A stretch of DNA of 29,364 nucleotides from positions 410,202 through 439,565 of the forward strand of contig MNCI01009462.1 in NCBI GenBank assembly GCA_015680685.1, in the 5' to 3' direction. The translations under genes and the position numbers were made by a program. The first letter of the stretch is position 1. The number at the start of each line of letters is the position of its first letter. Source of the DNA: Gnetum montanum. Its lineage: Eukaryota; Streptophyta; Gnetopsida; Gnetales; Gnetaceae. The notes below the pieces were generated by a model. The model had not been told where the DNA came from and searched no databases. It was given only the letters and a program-made list of their open reading frames with translations. Of the stretch, positions 16,516-25,028 are shown one piece after another.

Positions 16516-16875
16516 TCCTTGCATACCATCTAACAGTCACCAACATCATAGTGGGTCAACTCTTTATTCGGGAACTACATCATACAAGCTGCCCCACTAT
16601 GTTTACTACAATCAAGTGTGTGAACCCCAATGGGGTGAGTATGGACCAGTTCCAATATTTTCAACATGCAAGGATCCTCAACCTTCATTTATTAGTCCTT
16701 GCATACAATCTAACGGTTCCAAATATCATAGTGGGTTAACTTGTTATCCAGGAACTACATTGTATAAATTGCCCCACTATGTTCATTATAATCAAGTGTG
16801 TGAAACCCGATGGGGTAAGTATGATCGAGCCCCAAGATTTCCAAGATGCAAGGATTCTAGTCATCAGTTATTAAT
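16516..16875 (+). repeat. 180-bp tandem duplication coding a 60-residue gag module
   Basis: Copy 1 is 16516-16695 and copy 2 is 16696-16875. The shared protein pattern is PCI-SN, H-SG-T-Y-GTT-YKLPHYV, YNQVCE--WG-Y, then CKD. The period is an exact multiple of three, so the frame is kept. The conserved Cys, His and Trp residues suggest a small folded or metal-binding unit. I do not recognise the family. Confidence 0.9.
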
Positions 16876-16939
16876 CCGTGCTGTCCTAAACCATTTAGCT
16901 ATGAAGGATATCCCCCCTTCTAATAACAAGCAAGATTAA

Positions 16940-18807
16940 CAAATATTTTTCAGTTTTCTTTAATTTTACAACTTTTTGTTTTATCTTTGTATCTTTTTGT
17001 ATGTTTGTCTTTTTACACTTTTGTAAGTAATCTCATCTATGAATAAAACACTCATGTGGATCGTTGGTTGAGGTGTGTTTTATGTTATTAAGTCATGAGT
17101 GATCAATTATTTGGAACAGTGAGCCCATTACACCCACTCATCCACTCTACAAATAAGAGGGTCTGTTCAAGAGTACAATGATATTCTTGATATTTCTAAA
17201 ACTTAAAATTAATTCCGTGTTCATTATACCCAGAATGAAGAAGGAAGGATTAAGAGGAAATGATTGGGATGTGACATCAAGGGGACTTGCGGATTCTCTT
17301 TGGTGATGTTTTTGGGGGTTATCATGCAACACGGTTGTACTAAGATCCTTGTAGATCTAACGAAAATGGGAGTAAGAGTAATCAAAAGGGCACTCAAAAA
17401 TCAAACGCTGTTCTAGGGGGTTCACTAGAAAGACATGAACCCATGCCTGAAGGTTGGCAGCTTCTCTGGATTCAGTAAAGTGAAAAAAAAAGAGTAGAAA
17501 AAGAAAATAAAAGAAAAAGGAAGTGCCAAAAAACAAAAATCACTTCTCCCTTGAACAAAATGCCAAGTGATTGTACGCCTTGTTGTTATGGTGCTCTCAT
17601 AGTCGTTCATCATGGGATGAAACAATGCGATGTCACTGATTAGAGGAATGGATGTGGTCCTGATCTTGGGACGACAGGTTAATGACACCTTAATCATGCT
17701 TTACATGTAGGATTCATTGTGCCCTGGGTTAGTTACCTCATGTCCCAATCTCTACAATCCCTTTCTATAGTTCATCTCATCTCACTGTTCGTGTAATTGT
17801 AGCTTGTATCCTATGTAGCATAGAATTCTCACCTCATTTTGGTGATATTTACATGTGTGTGTTTTGTGAAATTAGTGTGGATTACATCTAACCCTTCTAG
17901 TGCCCATGGAAACTTCAAGTGTGGTTACACAAGGGCATTATAGGTAAGAACCTGCTATGGGGAGAATCCACGTGTGTAATCTTTTGTAATCTTCACTTAT
18001 GACATAGCTCACACACACCATTTATTACCCTTAGTGTATTGTCCATGATATTCTTTCCCTTATTACTATTTCTTTGATACAACATTCCTATGAATCATCA
18101 CATAGCCTTTTTCTCTACCATCTGAGGTCCTTATTGATAACTTCCACACCATCATAATTTTCATGCCTTCAGAACTAGTTGAATTACCCTAGAACCCTTT
18201 AATAATTGTCCATATGTCCTTAGTTTACATCGTTTAATTTCAAAGAAATATTAAAAATTTGGTACATTCTCTAAGTGCCCTAACTTTGATGAAAATATAT
18301 ATGTGTGACCTCCCTGCAGCACTTACGATCATTTTCCACTATTAATGCGGGGGCATTTTTCAAATTTTTTCCTCTCTATGACTTGCAATTGTGCATCCTA
18401 TGCTTTCATCTCCATAACTCGCTTGCTGGTACTTTGATTTTCATTCCGTTTGAACCTACTTGACCCTGGAGTGTTCAGCTTAGTTGTGGGGGAGGGGCAC
18501 ATGCCGAATAGGGCATAAATTTTTTGAAATTCATCATCTCCCGAAGGACATATTTAAGGGTAATTAGTTGTAACACCTAGAATAATTGTGCCAAAAAAAT
18601 AAAATCATTTAATCCCCTTACCTATACTAGAAAATTAAATTTGGAAACCACCTAAGCAAAGAGGACTCAACATTATAATCTTTCGAGGACATGTTCTTCC
18701 AATAATTAACATCACATGGAAATAAAGTAAATCTATTAAGGCAAGAAGTAAGGTATAACCTAACTTTGGTAACAACCTTACTAACGATTGGTCTCGTGTG
18801 ATTGCAA
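16940..18807 (+). other. Non-coding middle of element 1
   Basis: About 1.9 kb between gag and the second ORF without pol-type coding. From about 17.33 kb it aligns colinearly with the reverse complement of 27818-29364 in element 2. It includes a purine-rich tract at 17482-17523 and an antisense open frame at 17697-17425 that is also open in element 2. The promoter-like module found in element 2 at 28288-28378 is missing here: at about 18280-18330 a short AT-rich stretch takes its place. Confidence 0.8.
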
Positions 18808-19404
18808 ATGGCCCTAAAACATGGACAACAGGAAGGTCCTACTGAAGGTACAATCAAACAATCTCAGAGAGGTGGAAGACAAGATCCTACCGGACAACAT
18901 GTAGAATAGGAGAAACAATCATTCAACATTCATGAAGAAGATCCTCCTACCGTATGGTCTAGGTAGGCAGAAGTAGGAGATACCCTCTCTGAAAGCAGTG
19001 CCTGGTACTTAGAGGAAATGTACCAATTTTGGCATAATAAAGAAGAAGGCACCATGGTTGACAATTGTGGTGTGACTGTTGACTTCTCTGTTCAAGGAAT
19101 TTTGGAAGTATTAAACCTTCTGAATATAGGGCCAAAGGTTGCTCAGAACCAGCTGGACACTTTTAGAACCGAGCAACTTAATAAACTATTGATAGAGAAT
19201 AAAAGGGTGGCAGAAGAAAAAGAGAAGGCTAAGTGGGTTACCTCTATGGAACAAGTGCAAACTTACACACACACCAAGGCACTCAGGGCCTTACAAGAGG
19301 AGAAAATCTAGGCCATACTTCGACACCATCAAATCCCAAGACTTGTAGTGCAAGAAAAGGGAAAGACACCTATGGAGGAGCCACCGCCACCAGGAACTAC
19401 ATGA
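18808..19404 (+). pseudogene. Second ORF of element 1, internally deleted
   Basis: Starts ATGGCCCTAAAA at 18808 and ends with EEPPPPGTT and TGA at 19402-19404, both ends matching the second ORF of element 2. Between them it keeps only fragments: the basic Gln-rich start, the piece FWHNKEEGTMVDNCGVTVDF, and one coiled-coil piece (NKLLIENKRVAEEKEKAK). Comparison with element 2 indicates three deletions, of roughly 0.2, 1.2 and 0.85 kb, plus point stops. It cannot make the full protein. Confidence 0.85.
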
Positions 19405-19560
19405 GTTCCACCATTTTGTAATCATAAGATTTTGTTTTGTGTTGTGTCTCACTCCACACTATGGCATGAATCCATTCTAGTCAGTCAATAATCCCATACC
19501 TATCCATTGTGTAATCAATGGAGCTTGTTCTCTCTGTAACTAGAGGACGAGTTTTCATTT

Positions 19561-19573
19561 AGTTATGGGGGTA
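19561..19573 (+). other. Polypurine tract of element 1
   Basis: AGTTATGGGGGTA lies directly before the 3' LTR. Element 2 has TCGTGGGGGTA at the same place. The G-run position is that of the plus-strand primer of reverse transcription. Confidence 0.75.
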
Positions 19574-20470
19574 TGATGAGTCATGAATTTTTTGGCTGTG
19601 ATATCGCAGTCGTGATATCATAGCCATGATATATCAGCCCTGTTATATCAGTAGCTGAGATTTCACAGTGGCTGTGATATCGCAGCCGTGATATCACATA
19701 CGCGATATCACGTACGTGATATCGTAGTGCACTGCAATTTCTATAAATAAGAAGTAGCTTTCCTAGTTTTAGGTATTAGGATTTAGGAGTAGTGAAGCTC
19801 TGGCAGTTTGATCCCTCTAGAGTTAGATTATTTTTCCGTGTCTGCTCACAGTGTGTTGAATGTAATTGTACGGTGTCTTTATTCGAGTGTGACGTACTTG
19901 GACATGCACATGACCGGCAATAAAGATTGAGATTACTTCATCATTGCAGCATTCACTTTGTTATTTATTTGTTTATTTATTTAATGTTATTTACTATTTT
20001 CTCTCTCTCACCCTTAAACTCCTAGAACATGGAACGAGTACGACTTGATTACAAGCATTTAAGTGTGACTACTTGGTAGCCTAGTTGTGTACCTAGGATC
20101 TGCGCTTGGTAATCCTAGTGGTAGTCATGCACGAGGTCCAAGATGTGTACAATTGATCAAGGAATCGGTTGCTCATCGCACTTAGGCTAGATTAGATTCT
20201 CTTACCCTTTTCCTCCTAGCTTAGCTTAGTTAATATCATTTTCTACTACCTTTAGGAGTAGTGTTAGAATTAGGAACACATCATACACCTCATCTGGACT
20301 AAAACATATGTGAAAAATAAAATACTAGTCCAGGTGGGAAGAGAACAAATTGCAACCTAAGGATAACTGTCTAGGTGCAACAACTAGTCCGTCTGTGGAG
20401 TTCGACCGGATCGCGCATGAGAACGATCGTATTCATATGGTTGAGTGTAGGGGTACCTCGCCACTCATCA
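19574..20470 (+). repeat. 3' LTR of element 1
   Basis: Same ends and length as the 5' LTR. The GATATC array covers about 19590-19725 and the TATA box is at 19742-19749. The downstream part is well conserved against the 5' LTR, whereas the array differs by small insertions, deletions and substitutions. Confidence 0.95.
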
Positions 20471-20475
20471 CACTA
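20471..20475. repeat. Target-site duplication CACTA, right copy
   Basis: Matches 13637-13641. Element A sequence resumes at 20476. Confidence 0.9.
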
Positions 20476-21310
20476 TATGATGTTCTTAAGAGAATTGTGG
20501 TCTCAAGTGGCATCCTTGCTCATATAGAAGCTATATCTTCCTTTCTTGAAGTTCCTTATTATGGATTAGATAGTTTAAACTTCTATGATGACAACATCAA
20601 GAATCATTTAAAAATAGGAGATATTTATTCACTTTTTCTCTACATCATCATCAATGTATCTCTAAAAGCCATAGTTCTATTGATACATGTTGATGATGGT
20701 ATTAGATTGAACATGATCACAAGGGCTATTATTAAGTGTCTTAGTCTCCATGATCAGGTAGCTTTCAATAAAACCTACACTAACCTTATTTTTTTTAATG
20801 TTACACAACTAGAGGTTATAGGTTGCATTAGATTATCTTTTATGGTAGGCGATGCTATATAATTTGAGGCAATTTTTATGATGATGCATGAGTGTTGTGG
20901 TGTCAACGATATTATAGGATGTCCTTGGCTAGCTTAACATCAACCTATATCTTATCATATACATTAGGTGATACACATTCCTATTTGCAATTATGAGATA
21001 ATTATCTTTGTAGAAAAATAAATCCTAAGTATTTTCCACCTAAACTAAGAAGTACAATCTTTTTATCTTATAAGAAAACTAGCTGACATTAAGCTTGAAC
21101 ATGTAGGTAAGCCTATAGTTTCTTACTCTATTAAGAATACTAAGATTACCACTAATTTAATAAACTTGAGTAATGAGTCTTCATTTGACATTAAGTTCAT
21201 TAATTTAGGCTTTGGTGAGCTAGATATATCCATGCCTAAGTAGAAGGATTCCTTTTATCTTTCTTGTTTAGAAACTTAAAAATTCATTGCAAATATGATA
21301 ACCTTAGATG
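20476..21310 (+). pseudogene. Protease region of element A (Ty3/gypsy), decayed
   Basis: The frame open to 20862 resembles the aspartic protease region of plant Ty3/gypsy polyproteins: LKAIVLLIHVDDGIRLNMIT at the active site, then G-IRLSFMVGD, then (after a stop) a block like IIGCPWL, the usual ILGRPWL flap-end motif. The active-site triplet is read as DDG (20692-20700) instead of the usual D-S/T/G-G. Further degenerate coding (for example KLADIKLEHVGKPIVSYSIK) continues to about 21.3 kb. In a live element it would cut the polyprotein. Here stops and the altered active site make it inactive. Confidence 0.7.
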
Positions 21311-22440
21311 CATAAGCTACTCATAAAGCTATTCTTATTTTCCAATAAGTCGTATAAGTCTACTAGTTCCTATTAGGATTTCTCTTTAACTATTTTCTAT
21401 TATTTGATATCATTAAGGAATGATGGTTAGTGAACAAAAATTGATGCTATCTTTTTTACTTAAACTTTTTCTCTTAATTACTTATTATTAGCAAGTAACA
21501 TTAATTTAATAAGTAGTTGTTAGCTTCAATGAGTCATGTTAATTCTAGCTCCCAATACACAAAAATAGCTAAGATAAAATTAACATAAAAAATAACTTTT
21601 AATTTATTCTTCTAAAAAATTTGGTACAATTGATGCATGCTATAACTTTTGATGTCATATCTTCTTCTAATGTCAAACATACTTGATGTTTTTCAAAACT
21701 TCTTGCATTAGACAAAAATGATGTAAAAATAAAATAATAATGCTCAATAGTCTTATTCTTCTTTATCACCTTCCTCCTCTACCTTTTCATCGATTTGCAT
21801 TGTAATTAGCTCTTTTATTGGTTCTTGGCTACTCTTTCCAGGGTCTTCACATAAGGTCAAAAGAAAAAAGATTCATTTTATTTTATTTTATCATTCAAAT
21901 GAGATAAAATAAAATGATCACCTAAGGTTTTGATGTTTACCTTATTTTTCTTTATAAATTTTTAAAATTTGTTATTCTATCTCCTTCAAGCTTAGATTGG
22001 CAATATCAAATATGTCAAATGTTGTGGTTCGAATCTTTGATAGAACAGTTGCCTACTCTTCTTCATAGGCTTTCATGTCTTATGGGGAGATATCCTCATC
22101 TTCCTCTTCTACTACAAGTTTCTCTTTAGGATCCCTTTGCTCTTCTTCTAGCATGGTAATTACCATACTATTTGTAAAATTCTCAAACCAACTCTTCTAG
22201 CTTAATTCGTTTAATAAACAAACTTATTATTTCTTTATTTATAGATAAAATTTTATTATCTTGTAATAATTTATGATACTCTCTTTTATATCACTACTTA
22301 TTAGTTTGATGCTTCGTTTCCTATCACTCCCATGTTGTTGTTGAATTGCTTAGATTGGTCATTAAGCATATTGTTAACAATGATTGATTTCTCTCCATTA
22401 GTGCTCTTTGAAATTCTATAACTTTATTTCACTTTTTTTA
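21311..22440. other. No recognisable gene; weak minus-strand coding remnants
   Basis: AT-rich sequence. On the minus strand around 21.76-21.86 kb and 22.0-22.16 kb there are acidic coding-like stretches (for example EPIKELITMQIDEKVEEEGDK) broken by stops. They may belong with the remnant at 22440-23237. No family assignment. Confidence 0.35.
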
Positions 22441-23237
22441 ATATGGATGAAGGGAAGGGTTTTTTATGACCATATTACTGCCTCATATTTCTACTTTCAA
22501 CCCCTCTACTTGGTTTGATAGCATCCTTATTTGTCTCTCCTAATCTTCCTTATTTTTTATGCTTGCTCTAATGAATCTAGAAGTAAGACATTAGTTTTGG
22601 CATGCTCTATGACCAACACTCCCATATCATTGACATAATTGAGAGCATTACGTATTTTTCCAATAATAAATTTCTTTACTACTACATCAATGGTTGTTGT
22701 AGGATCATGAAAAGTAACCTAATCCTTATCCAACTTAATCTTTGTTTTTGCATTTTAAACAAGAGAACATCAGCTTCTCGGCCTCTAATTATGAATGTTA
22801 TTCTACATTAATAATATTCTTAACTTACCTTCTCCAAGAAATAACAACTTTAACTTCATCTCCATATCCTCTACCAAGCCTTTCAACATCATTTTTTTTA
22901 TCCTTTACACAAGCCTAGATTTTTATTTTGATCTTTGAAAAAGAGAAGAAAATAGTTAAGACTTTTCAATGTCAAAATAATGAATGTATGAACTTTTCAC
23001 ACAACATCATTCATACTTATAGTATGACATGAAAATATTAGAACTTGTCACCTCCTTGATCAATTTGCAGACTTCTTCATTTCTCAAAATTGGTTTACTA
23101 ACTAGTGGAGTGTCATCTTGTGGAGGTGGAGGAGGGATCCTAAACTTTGGTAGTTCATCTCTTCCTCTATCCCTACCCCTTTGCTCTTCTTGATCTATTT
23201 CATTAATATTTAAATTGAAGAGGCTAGAGAAAGACAT
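22440..23237 (-). pseudogene. Unrecognised minus-strand coding remnant
   Basis: Begins at ATG 23237 with MSFSSLFNLNINEIDQEEQR, then a basic stretch and PKFRIPPPPPQDDTP, open to 23007. Related-looking coding (GLVEDMEMKLKLLFLGEG; NDMGVLVIEHAKTN) follows in other frames down to about 22.45 kb. The composition (proline run, then Lys/Glu-rich helix) recalls accessory ORFs of plant retroelements, but I cannot name it. It is broken by several stops. Confidence 0.4.
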
Positions 23238-23843
23238 ACTTTTTTCATCCCCTTATTTTCCTTGAATGAAAATAAGTTATGCAAGAAATCCTTTTTCCCC
23301 TAACTTATACCTACCTTTTTTTATTTTGAGAATCAAAGGAAGGCTAGAATGTAGCCTTTTCACTTCACATTCTAGTGCTATTATATCTCAAGTAGCTTTT
23401 GTAATTAAAATAGCTAAGTATTAGCATAATGTTATTCTTTGATGACATCAAAACAAACTTAGCATAAAAATTGTAAAACATACAAAAACACTTACTTATT
23501 CATGCCTCCAATTACTCCTAGGAGACCTTGAATTCTAGAGTTTTGGGGGAGATTTTATCCTTAGAAAGAGGTTTTTTCTTTCTTGATGCTTAATGTTTTT
23601 CCACAGTTTCAAAGATTCTCTTCAAAATCCCTTCTTTCCTTACTTCCACGTCACTGTTTATTTTCTTTTGAGGTTTCCCAATACTCTTAAACACTGAGAA
23701 TCCAACCTCTTTCTTGGTCTTTAACACTAACATCAAAGGACCATTACCTTTGATGCTATAAGCTAATATCAGACTTCCTATGTGATAGCATAATTAGGAT
23801 TTAAATTTTTCTTCCTAAGTAATGCCAACTTGCTTTTCTTTGC
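23238..23843. other. Short non-coding stretch before element 2
   Basis: No gene seen. It ends at TTTGC (23839-23843), the candidate target-site duplication of element 2. The matching copy would lie beyond the right edge. Confidence 0.5.
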
Positions 23844-24190
23844 TGATGAGTGGCGAGGTACCCCTACACTCAACCATACAAAATGAGTGTTGCACGCGTG
23901 ATCCAGTCGAACTCTGTAGATGGACTAGTTGTGGCACCTAGATAGTTAACCTTAGTTCGCAATTCGCTGTCTTCCCACCTAGACTAGTTTTGCATATGTC
24001 ACGTATGGTTTAGTCTAGATGAGGTGTATGATGTGTTCTAATTCTAACACTACTCCTGATGGCAGTGGAAAATAATATTTAACTAACTTTAAGCTAAGAG
24101 GGAAAGGGTAAGAGAATCTAATCTAGCCTAAGTGCGACGAGCAACCGATTCCTTGATCAACCGTACACATCTTGGACTTCATGCATGACT

Positions 24191-24312
24191 ACCACTGGGA
24201 CTACCAAGCATAGGCCTAGGTACACCACTGGGATTACCAAGTGCAGACCCCAAATACACCACTGGGTTACCAAGCGTAGATCCCCCTAGCTACACCACTG
24301 GGCTACCAAGCA
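24191..24312. repeat. Minisatellite inside the element 2 LTR
   Basis: Four copies of ACCACTGGG(n)TACCAAG start at 24191, 24224, 24258 and 24294 (spacing 33-36 bp). The element 1 LTRs have only two related copies at the equivalent U5 position. Confidence 0.9.
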
Positions 24313-24710
24313 GTCACACTTAAATGCTCATAATCAAGTCATACTCGTTTCGCTTCTAGGAGTTTAAGGGTGAGAGACTAATCGCGATGAGTAACCAATT
24401 CCTTAACTAGCCATACACACCCGTAGATGCTCATAGTCAAGTCGTACTCACACCGCGCTATGAAAGCAATAAATAACATTAAATAAATAACAAATAAATA
24501 AACTAAGTGAATGCTACAATGATGAAGTAATCTCGATCTTTATTTTCGGTATGTGCGTGTCCAAGTACGGCACACTCGAATAAAGACACTGTACAATTAC
24601 ATTCACCACACTGCGGGCAGACACGGGAAAAAATCTAACTCTGGAGGGATCAAACTGCCAGAGCTTCGCTACTCTAAAAATGGGATCCCAAATAAGGGAG
24701 AGCCGCCTCT

Positions 24711-24840
24711 TATTTATAGACATGGTGGTAGACTGCGATATCGCGTATGTGATATCGTAGGGAAGGACACGATATAGCGTACGCGATATCGCGGGGGATG
24801 CGATATCGCATCAGTTGCGTACGCGATATCGTAGCCTGTG
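24711..24840 (-). promoter_or_regulatory. U3 promoter of element 2: GATATC array plus TATA box
   Basis: GATATC occurs at 24737, 24751, 24785, 24802 and 24825, mostly inside GCGATATCGC-like or TACGCGATATCG palindromes. The TATA box TCTATAAATA lies at 24720-24711 on the minus strand. The CG dinucleotides are better kept than in element 1. Confidence 0.7.
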
Positions 24841-24857
24841 CGAACTGCGTCTCATCA

Positions 24858-24870
24858 TACCCCCACGACT
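24858..24870 (-). other. Polypurine tract of element 2
   Basis: Read on the minus strand: AGTCGTGGGGGTA immediately before the LTR. It corresponds to the tract of element 1. Confidence 0.75.
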
Positions 24871-25028
24871 GAATAAAAACTCGTCCTCAAGTTACAAGGA
24901 GAACAAGCTTCAGTGATTACACAGTGGATAGGTATGGGATTATTAACTGGAAAAAGAAATGGACTAATGCCGCAGTGTGGGAAGACACAACACAGAGAAA
25001 AATTGCTACAGCTACAAAAATGTGGAAC

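Larger units (their letters stand above)
14683..16939 (+). pseudogene. gag of element 1 (broken)
   Basis: Starts at ATG 14683 with an acidic, Ser-rich leader. The capsid (retrotransposon gag) domain follows at about 15235-15631: LDLNNFPNFLGGYDLDPYQH, then LKLFL, then KYQTYARVSALRKQIQGW and ALERYYALLNNCLGH. After the N gap there is a Cys/His knuckle, CNICLYDHPKGQC, at about 15850-15893, spaced like those of Athila-type gags. A long Pro/Gln/His-rich tail then leads to a 60-residue module present twice (16516-16875), ending at TAA 16937-16939. Internal stops (for example 15196-15198) and frame changes show that it is inactive. The coding is in three frames, and the assembly gap accounts for part of one shift. 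The role would have been capsid formation and RNA packaging. Confidence 0.85.
13642..20470 (+). mobile_element. Element 1: non-autonomous Ty3/gypsy-type LTR retrotransposon, 6.8 kb
   Basis: Complete insertion with two 897-bp LTRs (13642-14538 and 19574-20470), both starting TGATGAGT and ending ACTCATCA, flanked by CACTA. It has a primer-binding site at 14540 and a G-rich polypurine tract before 19574. Internally it carries a broken gag (14683-16939), about 1.9 kb of non-coding DNA and a remnant of a second ORF (18808-19404). No pol domains are visible. By eye the two LTRs differ at roughly 55 positions over about 720 bp downstream of the TATA box, mostly transitions, so the insertion is old. 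The gag type and tRNA-Asp-like primer site suggest a relative of the Athila/Tat lineage, which is inference. Confidence 0.92.
11221..21310 (+). mobile_element. Element A: old Ty3/gypsy retrotransposon, split by element 1
   Basis: The gag part (about 11.2-13.6 kb) and the protease part (20476 to about 21.3 kb) are pieces of one polyprotein region, interrupted by element 1. Leaving out element 1 and one copy of its CACTA target duplication, the two flanks continue in the same reading frame, with codon starts congruent at 13633 and 20476. No reverse transcriptase or integrase of this element is visible in the window, and its LTRs are not identified. The outer limits given are those of recognisable coding remnants only. 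Confidence 0.7.
23844..24857 (-). repeat. 3' LTR of element 2
   Basis: Starts (plus strand) TGATGAGTGGCGAGG and ends GTCTCATCA. It is homologous to the element 1 LTRs along its length but is 1014 bp instead of 897. The extra length comes from tandem expansion at 24191-24312 and a second partial duplication (24321-24347 resembles 24424-24450). The TATA box is at 24711-24720 on the minus strand, preceded in sense direction by a GATATC array at 24735-24840. Confidence 0.93.
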
